Assembly (NCBI GenBank): GCA_019359285.1
Contig: JAHHHQ010000063.1
Coordinates: 1-64,000, forward strand
DNA from: Nodosilinea sp. WJT8-NPBG4
GTDB taxonomy: Bacteria; Cyanobacteriota; Cyanobacteriia; Phormidesmidales; Phormidesmidaceae
Reading direction: 5' to 3'
Length of the DNA stretch: 64,000 bases
Each line of letters opens with the position of its first letter. Position 1 is the stretch's first letter. The notes under the pieces were generated by a model. It did not search any database and was not told the origin of the DNA. It saw nothing but the letters and a program-made list of their open reading frames with translations. This document shows positions 55,940 to 64,000 of the stretch, in pieces. Both the position numbers and the translations under genes were made by a program.

Positions 55940-56846
55940 ATGGAACGCAACCAGTTTCGCATCGGCACGTTTAACCTCAACAACCTGATGCTGCCCGATC
56001 GCGAGTTTTACCCTGGCGAAGTTCATTCCCAGGTCAACTACCTCAAAAAGCTCACCTGGATTGGAGCCCAGCTCGATCGCATGAAGGTCGATATCTGTGG
56101 CTTTCAGGGCGACTCGGTTCCAGGTTTTGGGGCAGCGCATGTACGACAACTTTCCGCCCGAGAGCGTGCTGGATCTAGAGGGAGCCGAGATCCCCATTCG
56201 GCGGTTTTCGCACCCGGTACTAGCGGTCGATCTGGCCCTGACTGAGGCGATTCACTGCACCGTGTTTGTGGTGCACCTGAAGTCAAAGCGGCCCATGATG
56301 GCCAACGGTGTCGATCGCAGCGACCCGGTCGAAATTGCTAAGGGCCATGCCCGCTCGCTGATTCGTCGCACCGCCGAGGCCGCTGCCCTGCGGTTTTTGC
56401 TGATGGAGGGGCTGCGCGATCGCCGCTATCCGGTAATTGTCATGGGTGATGTCAACGACAACCACACTGCCGTTACCACCCAAATCGTAACTGGGCAGCC
56501 CCCGTGGGAATCCTGGCCCTACCGCAAAAAAGCCCCTGTGTGGGACGTGCTGCTCTATCAGGTCAAAGACATTCAGGCCCGGCTGGGCTACGGCGACCAC
56601 TACTACACCTACATTCACAACGGCCACTACGACAGCCTTGACCACATCATGGTGAGCGAAGAATTTTCGGCCCAAAACCGCGATCGCATTGGCCAAGTCA
56701 CCTATGTGTCGGTGTTTAACGACCACCTGTTTGACCAAACTTTGCTAGATGAGACGATTGAACCCTGGCAATCCGATCATGGGCAGGTGGTGGCCACCAT
56801 TGAGCTCAACCCGCCCCAGTCGGCTCGCCCCCAGCTGGTGGTTTAA
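55940..56846 (+). pseudogene. endonuclease/exonuclease/phosphatase-family gene with an internal deletion
   Basis: The first frame (55940-56099) encodes MERNQFRIGTFNLNNL and onward to VDICGFQ, the normal start, but the next coding segment (FQVLGQRMYDNFPP onward) is in a different frame from about 56120. The region that should hold the metal-binding Glu after FQ (family F-Q-E) and the following strands is missing; about 50-70 codons appear deleted and the frame changed. The rest (to 56846) is intact, with VIVMGDVNDNH and SDHGQV. This is not explained by one sequencing error. Confidence 0.75.
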
Positions 56847-56930
56847 ATGCGGTAAATAGGAAAAACGCCAAGGATTAGTTCCAGTTAAATGAGGGCTGAA
56901 GCAGAGTCAGGGTAGGAAGGGACTAGCCGC

Positions 56931-57584
56931 TTAGGCGTTGGAGGGCGATGTAATCCAACCTTTTTGCAGCGCGAGAAGGGCAGCCTGGGTGCGATCGCGC
57001 ACATCCAGCTTTTGTAGAATGGCATGGACGTGGACTCTAACTGTGCCTGGGGTAATGTAAAAGGCTTCCGCAATTTCTTGAGTCGTCTTGCCCACCGTAA
57101 TTAGCTGCAAAATTTGTTTTTCGCGCGGCGTCAACAGAAACTCAGTTGTTCTTTTTGACTGGGCAATACCCTGAATTTCAAGAGTTGCGGTGTGATCCCA
57201 CCAAGAGGCCCCAGCAATCACCGATCGCAAGGCTAACATCAGGGTTTCTGGAGCACCGCCTTTCAAAAAATATCCCCGCACCCCCGTTGCAATTAGCTGA
57301 TTGATCAGGGCGCCATCAGTCCGGGATGTAAGCACCAAAACTGGCAGCTGGGGATGTTGCTGTTTAATCTGTCGGCAAACCTCAACTCCGCCGATTCTAG
57401 GCAGTCCAATATCGAGCAAAACTACATCAAACTCATGCTGCTCCACCAGATTGATCGCCGTTTCGCCATCTCCAGCCTCTGTCACACTGTCGATGTCGGC
57501 TTCCTGCTGCAATTTCATTCGCAACCCTAGGCGAAATAGCTCATCGTCTTCCACCAAGAGAACTCGCAGCCGTGGAGCAGCCAT
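56931..57584 (-). CDS. NarL/FixJ-family response regulator
   Basis: A 217-residue regulator with an N-terminal receiver (about 1-120, phosphoacceptor Asp in LLDIGLP, Lys in YFLKGG) and a C-terminal LuxR-type helix-turn-helix (about 150-210, LTPREKQILQLITVGKTTQEIAE and TVRVHVHAILQKL). The ATG at 57584 is used; a TTG three bases away in the track gives two more residues. It follows the histidine kinase gene in the same operon. Confidence 0.92.
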   Translation of the reverse strand: MAAPRLRVLLVEDDELFRLGLRMKLQQEADIDSVTEAGDGETAINLVEQHEFDVVLLDIGLPRIGGVEVCRQIKQQHPQLPVLVLTSRTDGALINQLIATGVRGYFLKGGAPETLMLALRSVIAGASWWDHTATLEIQGIAQSKRTTEFLLTPREKQILQLITVGKTTQEIAEAFYITPGTVRVHVHAILQKLDVRDRTQAALLALQKGWITSPSNA

Positions 57585-57605
57585 GGTCAATATTCGTAAG
57601 GGGAG

Positions 57606-58712
57606 TCAGCTATATGATGTCGGCAGACTGAAGCCAAACGCCGCTCCGCAAGGAACCCGGTTCTCAGCCCAAATTGTGCCACCGTGGGCCTCAATAATCT
57701 GTCGAGATAAGTATAGACCTAAACCCGAACCCTTCGCCTGGCGATCGCTACACCCCTGGTAGAAGCGCTCAAATAGCTGGGGCAGCTCTTCCGGACGAAT
57801 CCCTAACCCTTCATCTAATACTTTAACCACCTGCTGACTGGGTTCAGAATCCTGCCAAGATTCTAAAACGACTTCAACTTTGCCATCTATGGGTGAGTGA
57901 TAGATAGCATTAATTAACAAATTTGATACTACTCGGTGAAGCTGCAAGCAATCTCCGTCAACCCAGCAGGCCTTTGCCACTATAGCTGTTGGGTTGAAGC
58001 TAATCGAAACCCGGTAGCTTGATGCCAGATCACTTAAGGTATGAACAACCTGTTCTACCAATTCAACTAAATTGACGGGCGTTTTTGTGAGCCGAACCCC
58101 TTCCGCATCATTCCGGTAGATATCTAATACAGTCTCAACCAGGCGCAGGCTAGTTTTCTGGCTGCGCATCATGGTCGCCAACACCTGTTGTTGATCCTCC
58201 GTAACGCGACCAAAACGCTCTTGCTGAAAAACTTCCAGCGTTTCTATAGCTCCTAGCAAAGGCGTTTTAAGGTCATGGGTTAAGGTAGAGACAAAATTCT
58301 CCCGAAAGGTGGCCAGTTGTTCTTGCAGCTGTAGCTTTGTTTGCTGTTGGGCAATGGCTTCCTCATAGTAGCGATTGCGATGACTTAGCACCCCCGCCAC
58401 CACTATTGCAGCGACCGCAATAATTCGATTGCCGACCGTATAGGGGGTGATAATGTGGCTACCAGGAATCCACAGATTAAAGAGAGTTAGAAATGACGCC
58501 AGTAGCGTCAACCGAAAGGCAAAGTTTGAATTTAATCGTAAGGTGGCGAGCAGGATAGGGCCGATATACAGATAGCTAAAGACATAATCTGCTGATGAGA
58601 TTAGCTCCAGCAATATAATGACCGTAAATAAGCCACCCGTTATCCAAAGAATGCTTGATTGAGAGACTTGGCGCAATTGATGAGGGCTTGGATAAGTCGG
58701 TCGGTCAACCAT
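57606..58712 (-). CDS. membrane-bound sensor histidine kinase
   Basis: A 368-residue two-component sensor kinase. About five membrane helices occupy residues 15-135 as a compact sensor region without a clear extracellular domain. The kinase part has the phosphorylated His in LTHDLKTPL (about 170), N box NLLINAIYHSP, D box DEGLGI and G box GSGLGLYLSRQ. It is paired with the NarL-type regulator 21 bases downstream and lies downstream of an Amt gene, which suggests a role in nitrogen sensing but does not prove it. Confidence 0.93.
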   Translation of the reverse strand: MVDRPTYPSPHQLRQVSQSSILWITGGLFTVIILLELISSADYVFSYLYIGPILLATLRLNSNFAFRLTLLASFLTLFNLWIPGSHIITPYTVGNRIIAVAAIVVAGVLSHRNRYYEEAIAQQQTKLQLQEQLATFRENFVSTLTHDLKTPLLGAIETLEVFQQERFGRVTEDQQQVLATMMRSQKTSLRLVETVLDIYRNDAEGVRLTKTPVNLVELVEQVVHTLSDLASSYRVSISFNPTAIVAKACWVDGDCLQLHRVVSNLLINAIYHSPIDGKVEVVLESWQDSEPSQQVVKVLDEGLGIRPEELPQLFERFYQGCSDRQAKGSGLGLYLSRQIIEAHGGTIWAENRVPCGAAFGFSLPTSYS

Positions 58713-58737
58713 GGCAACGTGCAGGGTAGCTCGCCCC

Positions 58738-58794
58738 AAAAACGACAGGAGCCAGAATACTCAACCTTCTAGTACTCTAGCTCCTGCTGTTTGA
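58738..58794 (-). terminator. terminator after the second amt gene
   Basis: On the minus strand AACAGCAGGAGC pairs with GCTCCTGTCGTT (with one small bulge) and is followed by TTTTT, giving a probable intrinsic terminator between amt and the kinase gene. Confidence 0.65.
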
Positions 58795-58820
58795 AAAGGC
58801 ACCGTTTACAGTGTCAGCAT

Positions 58821-60239
58821 CTAATGGCTAAGGTTACCGGTGGTCGCACTAAAATCAGAAGTTAGCTGCTCACCGTACCCAACCTCGCTGTGTTCTGCGG
58901 GGTCCAAACCTTGGGTTTCTACCTCAGGTGAAACCCGTAGCCCCATAATTGCGTGCAGAATTTTGAGCAAGACAAAGGTGCCTACCCCAGCAATCACATA
59001 GGCGATCGCAACTGCCGCTATCTGCTTAAAGAGCTGTCCTGGATTCCCATAGAGAAGTCCATTGGCACCAAACTCATTCACATCGGTGGTGGCAAAAACT
59101 CCGGTCAGAATTGCCCCTACCGTCCCGCCAACCCCATGCACTGGGAAAGTGTCTAGGGCATCGTCAATACCCATCTTGTTTTTGATGCGAATGGCATAGT
59201 AGCAGCAAAACGCCGTAATGGCCCCAATCAGCAATGCTGATACCGGAGTCACAAAGCCAGCCGCAGGGGTAACGCCTACCAGACCAGCTACTAGACCTGT
59301 GGCAAGGCCTACCGCCGTTGGCTTGCCCGTCAACACCCACTCCATCAAAATCCAGACCAGGCCTGCCGCCGCCGCACCACAGTTGGTAGAAACAAAAGCA
59401 ACTGTTGCTAAGCCACCCGCAGACAAGGCGCTGCCTGCATTAAAGCCAAACCAGCCAAACCACAGCAGACCGGCCCCAAGCATGATGAACGGCACATTGT
59501 GGGGAGCCGTCAACCCGCCGGGATAGCTCCTGCGATTCCCCAAAACTAGAGCTGCTACCAAGGCAGAGATGCCAGAGCTAATGTGAACAACGGTGCCGCC
59601 AGCAAAATCAAGGGCACCAAACCCGCCGTACAGCCCCATAAAACCGCCCTTGGCCCACACCATGTGAGCTAAAGGGCAGTAGATAAAGATGGACCACAGC
59701 AAAACAAACCAAAAATAGGTCTTAAATTTTAGACGCCCTACCACAGCTCCCGAAATCAGAGCAGGAGTAATGATGGCAAACATGCCCTGATACATCATGA
59801 ATGCCTGGTGGGGAATCGTCGCGGCATAGGACACGATGGCCTCTGGCTCAGAGCCAAGCAAGTAATCTGTGGTCTCTAGCCCAACCCCGTTTAGAAAGAG
59901 CCATTGCAACCCACCAATGAAGGGCGTTCCAGGGGCAAATGCCAAACTGTACCCCCACAGAATCCAGGTGACACCGACAAGCAGCATGAGCACAAAGCTC
60001 ATCATCAACGTATTAAGAACGTTGAGAGATCGTACAAAACCGCCATAGAAAAATGCCAGGCCCGGCGTCATTAAAAGCACTAAAGCTGAGCAGATCAACA
60101 TAAACGCTGTATCTGCTGCGGTTTGGGCTGTAGCGGCCGCTTCAAGCGGATCAGGTGCCTGTGCCCATGCCTCTCCTGGAAATAGCCCTAGGGTTAAACA
60201 AAGGGCAATCGCCAACGTTGCCAGAATCCGAATACCCAC
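58821..60239 (-). CDS. amt: ammonium transporter, second copy
   Basis: A 472-residue ammonium channel with a signal peptide (about 1-27, ending AWA), eleven predicted helices and twin histidines in GTVVHISSG and FPVHGVGG. The final cytoplasmic tail contains GLRVSPEVETQGLDPAEHSEVGYGE, typical for regulation by PII/GlnK-type proteins. The start is a GTG with GGAGAG at about nine bases. It is expected to respond to nitrogen limitation through the upstream NtcA-like site. Confidence 0.95.
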   Translation of the reverse strand: MGIRILATLAIALCLTLGLFPGEAWAQAPDPLEAAATAQTAADTAFMLICSALVLLMTPGLAFFYGGFVRSLNVLNTLMMSFVLMLLVGVTWILWGYSLAFAPGTPFIGGLQWLFLNGVGLETTDYLLGSEPEAIVSYAATIPHQAFMMYQGMFAIITPALISGAVVGRLKFKTYFWFVLLWSIFIYCPLAHMVWAKGGFMGLYGGFGALDFAGGTVVHISSGISALVAALVLGNRRSYPGGLTAPHNVPFIMLGAGLLWFGWFGFNAGSALSAGGLATVAFVSTNCGAAAAGLVWILMEWVLTGKPTAVGLATGLVAGLVGVTPAAGFVTPVSALLIGAITAFCCYYAIRIKNKMGIDDALDTFPVHGVGGTVGAILTGVFATTDVNEFGANGLLYGNPGQLFKQIAAVAIAYVIAGVGTFVLLKILHAIMGLRVSPEVETQGLDPAEHSEVGYGEQLTSDFSATTGNLSH

Positions 60240-60590
60240 GTCTGATTACTCTCCGGAACTCAAAACACTGTGGAAATCATACTCATAACCCACTCAACCT
60301 ACTCATGGGAAGAACCAGAAAATGTAGCAATTTTTGCAGTTTAGGCTATTCAAACGTTTGTTATAGATTAAACTAAACGCTTGTAGAATAGGTCGTCTCG
60401 GGCGTAGCCTGCTAGGATTTTAGCTAGCTTAAATAGGTAACTCTAGAAATGCTGTCAATTGAAATTCAAAAACTCAGTTGATGGCTCAACACAATTAGAC
60501 ATCCCGATGGATTTGGCCTAACTGCACTGGCTGAATCCATTTATTTTTTAGGTTGTTTAAAACTGTTTACAACCTTTGTGATCGCATTTC
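60240..60590. other. intergenic region upstream of the second amt gene
   Basis: About 350 AT-rich bases. It contains the NtcA-type promoter of amt (60297-60338), described separately. The remainder, up to the interrupted gene's stop codon at 60591, shows no RNA gene or repeat. Confidence 0.4.
60297..60338 (-). promoter_or_regulatory. candidate NtcA-activated promoter of amt
   Basis: Read on the minus strand: GCA-N8-TAC (60338-60325), where the consensus is GTA-N8-TAC, then 22 bases, then TAAGGT (60302-60297) matching the -10 form TAN3T. The spacing of 22 fits the class II NtcA promoters, which have a site near -41.5 and no -35 box. The transcript would lead into amt, a classic NtcA target, within about 50 bases. 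Confidence 0.55.
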
Positions 60591-61217
60591 TCAAAACTCG
60601 GCTGGGCGAAATTCAAATGCTCCACACCAACCAATGTCAGGCACCAGCTCAGGCAAGGAAGGCTCCGTTTTGAGGGGAGTCAGCTGGATAATATAACCTA
60701 CGCCGGCCAATCCAGGACAATAGCGTTGGTACCATTCTTTTAGGGCAGTATTCTCTTTTAAGTTCCCGTGTTTGTCGTGTTCTTCAAGCGATCGCTGTAC
60801 AGTCATGCTGGGGAGATAAGCGTAGATCTGTACCAAGTATTCGTCTGAGGGAACGTCGATAACCTGAAAAATTCGATAATTTGGCTCAAGCGGATTTCCT
60901 GCGATCGCATAGGCTAACTCGTCTGCATCGCCCCCTCCACAATGAATGACAAGTTTGCCGCAGGGAATCGTTAGTTTCCAAGCCAGCTTTGCAATCTAGT
61001 TATGCTCTTCCGGCTCGGTTAGGTCGCCCAAGACAATCACTGTATGGCCATCTAGCGGGCAATCCCCATCGAAAAATAGAGGGATGCAAATGCCGTGTGT
61101 CAGAAGATGCTTGATGGTTGGCTGATCTGCTTGCTCTAGGGCATCGGATAACTCCTCGGCTGTGAGCCCGCTGCCTCCTAGGCTCGTAGAGGTGAGCAGG
61201 TATAATGGTCGTCGCAA
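60591..61217 (-). pseudogene. unknown gene interrupted by an amber codon
   Basis: Two protein segments lie in the same frame on the minus strand: 61217-60999 (73 codons ending E-P-E-E-H-N) and 60995-60591 (134 codons beginning I-A-K-L-A-W-K-L), separated only by TAG at 60996-60998. TGG (Trp) is one transition away, so the original may have been one gene of about 208 residues. The second segment has no obvious start codon of its own before an internal GTA/ATG. The family is unrecognised; H-C-G-G-G-D-A-D-E-L and other features suggest a small soluble protein. The 5' end near 61217 is also uncertain. Confidence 0.6.
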
Positions 61218-61638
61218 AAGAAGTCTTCTGCTAAGGGAATAAGCTGCCGTGTCAGTGGTTCAGGCATTTTGTAGGGTTGAGCTCTGGTTGCAGCCCGGCA
61301 CAAGTTTGCCCTATCGCTAGGCCGGGATGAGGGTTAGCATACCGATCCTATCCCCCTGTATCGAAGGAGCTTAGCGTTTTTTATCATCCCTATTGCGATT
61401 GGCTCAGCCAGGGCAAACAGAGCTGGCCCTGCTGCGTTCTCTGCGATCGCGTGGCCAACCCCTGCAATACCTCTTTCGACAGAGATAAAGACCTGGTTTT
61501 GGTTGTTTTTACCGATAGGCGATGCCCACCGCCACGAAATGTTACTGGCAGTGGTGCAAGTGCTTCAACCGATGTAACACTAAATAGTGACCATAGGCCT
61601 TCCCGGAGTACGGGAGGCTAATTCCCGGAGGTTTCTGG
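61218..61638. other. intergenic region upstream of the GH57 gene
   Basis: About 420 bases. An out-of-frame ATG on the minus strand near 61266 begins a 28-codon frame that ends at 61180 and could be the displaced 5' end of the interrupted gene. A CCCGGAGTACGGG hairpin precedes the GH57 ribosome-binding site. Otherwise nothing is recognised. Confidence 0.4.
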
Positions 61639-63132
61639 ATGACCAGCGCTATGCTCTCCCCTATAGACTGGCCCGCCCTTGAAGACGAGCTGCCCCCGCT
61701 GTCGGGTCGAGAGACCGATATCGCCGGTATTATGGCTAACCCGGAGCCGGTGTTTTTGCCCCGCACCAACCTAAATTTGGCCGATATTTCGGCGGGCTTT
61801 GCGATCGCCCTGCACATGCACCAGCCCACCATTCCTGCTGGGGCGACGGGTGAGCTCATTAACCACCTCCAATACATGTTTGAGCATCCCTACGACGGGG
61901 ATAACCACAACGCCGGCACCTTCGCCTACTGCTACGCCCGCCTGGGCGACTTTATCCCAGAGCTGGTGAACCAGGGCTGCAATCCCCGCGTCATGCTTGA
62001 CTACTCAGGCACTCTGCTGTGGGGCCTACAGCAGATGGACCGGCAAGATATTCTGGCTAAGCTGCGCCGCCTGGCCTGCGACCCCACCTACCAACCCTAT
62101 GTCGAGTGGCTGGGCACCTGCTGGGGCCACGCAGTGGTGCCCTCGACCCCCGTGCCCGACCTCAAGCTGCACATTCGCGCCTGGCAGCACCATTTTGCCG
62201 CTCTGTTTGGGGCCGAAGCTCTGGCCCGCGTGCGAGGCTTCTCGCCGCCAGAGATGCACCTGCCCAACCACCCCGATGTGCTCTACGCCTTTGTCAAAAC
62301 CCTCAAAGACTGCGGCTACCGCTGGATGCTAGTGCAAGAGCACACGGTGGAATCGCTGGAGGGTCATGGTCTGTCGCAGCCCCACCTGCCCCACCGCTTG
62401 GTGGCGCGCAACGCCCAGGGCGAGGTCGAAGACATTGTGGTGCTGATCAAAACTCAGGGGTCTGACACCAAGCTGGTGGGTCAAATGCAGCCCTACTGGG
62501 AGGCCAAGACCTTGAGCCAAGTTGCCCTCGGCAACGCCACAGTGCCGCAGTTGGTGAGCCAAATCAGCGACGGCGAAAACGGCGGCGTGATGATGAATGA
62601 GTTCCCCAGCGCCTTTATGCGATCGTGGTACGAAATGCGCGATCAGGGGGGCGGTCGCCAAGGCGTAGTGGGTTTTAACGGCACCGAATATCTGGAGCTG
62701 TTGGCAGCGGCGGGGGCTGGACCAGAGACTTTTCCAATCTGTCAGGCTGTGGGGCAATCCCGTCTATGGCAGGCTATGGGTGATGCCAGCGGCCCTGAGG
62801 CAGTGGCGGGGGCGATCGCCGCTCTCCGCGCTGAAGACAGCAATTTTTCGATGGAAGGCGGGTCTTGGACGGGCGATCGCAGCTGGGTGCAGGGCTACGA
62901 CAACGTGCTTGACCCCATGCAGCGCCTGTCTGCCCAGTTTCACCAAACCATGGCTCGTCAACCCGAGCGGGGCGATGCCCTAGAGCGCCAGCACCGCTAT
63001 CGCAACGCTCTGATTCACAATCTGCTGCTGCAAACCAGCTGCTTTCGCTACTGGGGTCAGGGCACCTGGACGGGCTACGCCGAGGAACTCTACCGTCGCG
63101 GCCAGGCCATCTTGGCCCACGACTTCGCCTAG
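61639..63132 (+). CDS. glycoside hydrolase family 57 protein
   Basis: A 497-residue GH57 (alpha-amylase/glucanotransferase-like) enzyme. The opening HMHQPT motif (about 58-63) and the region G-F-S-P-P-E-M-H-L-P-N-H (about 197-208, probable acid/base Glu or nucleophile) are family marks. It would act on alpha-glucans such as glycogen and fits the presence of glgA in the window. The ATG has GGAGG at seven bases. The next gene on the same strand is a partial glycosyltransferase. Confidence 0.9.
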   Translation: MTSAMLSPIDWPALEDELPPLSGRETDIAGIMANPEPVFLPRTNLNLADISAGFAIALHMHQPTIPAGATGELINHLQYMFEHPYDGDNHNAGTFAYCYARLGDFIPELVNQGCNPRVMLDYSGTLLWGLQQMDRQDILAKLRRLACDPTYQPYVEWLGTCWGHAVVPSTPVPDLKLHIRAWQHHFAALFGAEALARVRGFSPPEMHLPNHPDVLYAFVKTLKDCGYRWMLVQEHTVESLEGHGLSQPHLPHRLVARNAQGEVEDIVVLIKTQGSDTKLVGQMQPYWEAKTLSQVALGNATVPQLVSQISDGENGGVMMNEFPSAFMRSWYEMRDQGGGRQGVVGFNGTEYLELLAAAGAGPETFPICQAVGQSRLWQAMGDASGPEAVAGAIAALRAEDSNFSMEGGSWTGDRSWVQGYDNVLDPMQRLSAQFHQTMARQPERGDALERQHRYRNALIHNLLLQTSCFRYWGQGTWTGYAEELYRRGQAILAHDFA

Positions 63133-63243
63133 GGTGCAATCTATAGACGCCGGGCAGCGTTCGAGCATCGGGTAGTGATTCAGACATCTTGCGATCGCCA
63201 CTTATCCCTATGATGAGACCTATCATTTTAGGGATATCAGGGC

Positions 63244-64000
63244 ATGGACTATAAGCAAGAGCTAATCACCACCATCCACGACCTGGGGTACGATTTCGAG
63301 CGTTTAGAGCAGCGTCTCACCGAACTTAGCCAAACCAACCCTACCGCCGTGCTGATTCCGTCGCTCTACGAAGAGCTAGAGCGCCCGGCCCTGGCAACCA
63401 TTCGCGACCACCTCAGCCATTCCCCGTTTGTCAATAACGTCATTGTCTGCCTCTATGCCGATACCTTTGAGCAGTATCGCCATGCGGTGCAGTTTTTCGA
63501 GCCGCTGCCCCAGCCCACCTTTGTCCTGTGGGAAAATGGACCGCGCATTACCGACATTCTCCAAACCCTCAAAGACAAAGGGCTAGACCTGCTGCGGTTT
63601 AAGGGCAAGGGTCGCGCCGTATGGCTGGGCCTAGGGGTGGCTTCTTTGCATGCGGAGGCGATCGCCCTCCACGATGCCGACATTGTCACCTACGATCGCG
63701 CCTACCCCCTCAAGCTGCTCTATCCCCTGCTAGAGCAAGACTTTGGCATCGCCTTCAGCAAAGCCTATTACGCTCGCGTAGGGGGCGATCCCCGCAGCAT
63801 GCACGGTCGGGTCACCCGGCTTTTTGTGACTCCGCTGATCACCTCACTGATGGAGCTGTTTGGCTACCGCGATTACCTGCGCTACCTCGACGCCTACCGC
63901 TACCCCCTCTCGGGCGAGTTTGCCCTCTCCGCCGACCTGGCGCTGACGACCCGCATCCCCGGCAACTGGGGGTTAGAAGTGGGTCTGCTGGCCGAGGTCT
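63244..64000 (+). CDS. glycosyltransferase, glucosyl-3-phosphoglycerate synthase-like (partial)
   Basis: A gene running off the window edge: the first 252 codons from the ATG at 63244 are seen. After a helical N-terminus (about 1-35), a GT-A nucleotide-sugar fold begins with TAVLIPSLYEEL, then GKGRAVWLGLG (about 121-131) and the metal-binding DAD in HDADIVTYDR (about 142-151), and later YPLSGEFALS. This is the pattern of GpgS-like enzymes of glucosylglycerate synthesis, compatible-solute precursors. It starts 111 bases past the GH57 stop. Confidence 0.78.
   Translation, partial: MDYKQELITTIHDLGYDFERLEQRLTELSQTNPTAVLIPSLYEELERPALATIRDHLSHSPFVNNVIVCLYADTFEQYRHAVQFFEPLPQPTFVLWENGPRITDILQTLKDKGLDLLRFKGKGRAVWLGLGVASLHAEAIALHDADIVTYDRAYPLKLLYPLLEQDFGIAFSKAYYARVGGDPRSMHGRVTRLFVTPLITSLMELFGYRDYLRYLDAYRYPLSGEFALSADLALTTRIPGNWGLEVGLLAEV

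Overview
The window is chromosomal DNA from a cyanobacterium, most likely a filamentous Leptolyngbya/Nodosilinea/Phormidium-type organism. Evidence: the HIP1 octamer GCGATCGC recurs throughout, and there is a cyanobacterial gene set (ndhH, two Amt transporters, a Gly-rich RRM protein, a cyanobacterial-type glutamate-cysteine ligase, DUF1802, DUF3122 and DUF6464-like proteins, glgA, GH57). No rRNA operon, CRISPR array, prophage or plasmid module is visible. Most of the window is ordinary housekeeping DNA.

Layout. 1-1030: an intact IS5-family insertion sequence with terminal inverted repeats and a TTA target duplication. 1093-4414 (minus): a uracil-catabolism (URC) operon, URC1-like cyclohydrolase, URC4-like DUF1688 protein and upp. 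4520-9820: glgA, a thioredoxin, an RNA-binding protein, ndhH and an AraC regulator. 9942-22804: adenosine deaminase, purA with a clear promoter, bL25, a fused phosphotransferase/P-loop kinase, dprA, FHA, acyltransferase, DUF1802, HAD phosphatase, aspS and Uma2. 23084-31676: ammonium transporter, an orphan GvpL/F protein, a large internally duplicated unknown protein, leuD, small membrane proteins, a TPR protein and DUF3122. 31677-46418: a candidate small RNA, Prx6, flavin reductase, MIF-like protein, dnaX, rnhA, gshA, trmL, a LysM/M23 hydrolase behind a possible c-di-AMP riboswitch, tRNA-Met, 2-Cys peroxiredoxin, a cysteine-less peroxiredoxin relative, alr and an HNH protein. 46748-56846: DHH phosphoesterase, an RND/MFP efflux pair, a membrane-anchored GH24 lysozyme, an SDR reductase, an MscS channel and a nuclease gene broken by an internal deletion. 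56931-64000: response regulator, histidine kinase and a second Amt with an NtcA-type promoter, a gene cut by an amber codon, GH57 and a partial glycosyltransferase.

The most unusual signal is a dispersed composite element filling four complete intergenic gaps between co-directional genes (1726-1835, 31043-31142, 34172-34295, 51315-51438). Each runs: upstream stop codon, purine-rich arm, core (an AT-rich palindrome in the two best copies), pyrimidine-rich arm, downstream ATG. The arms are roughly complementary, and the pyrimidine arm replaces a Shine-Dalgarno sequence. A fifth, half-element lies at 28748-28815. It could be a mobile or regulatory intercistronic hairpin family.

Functionally, the URC operon would salvage or degrade uracil for nitrogen. 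The Amt/kinase/regulator block and the NtcA-like site point to nitrogen control. Several redox genes (two peroxiredoxins, a degenerate relative, thioredoxin, flavin reductase, glutathione synthesis) are scattered rather than forming one operon. All functional calls rest on sequence recognition by eye; no database search was run.
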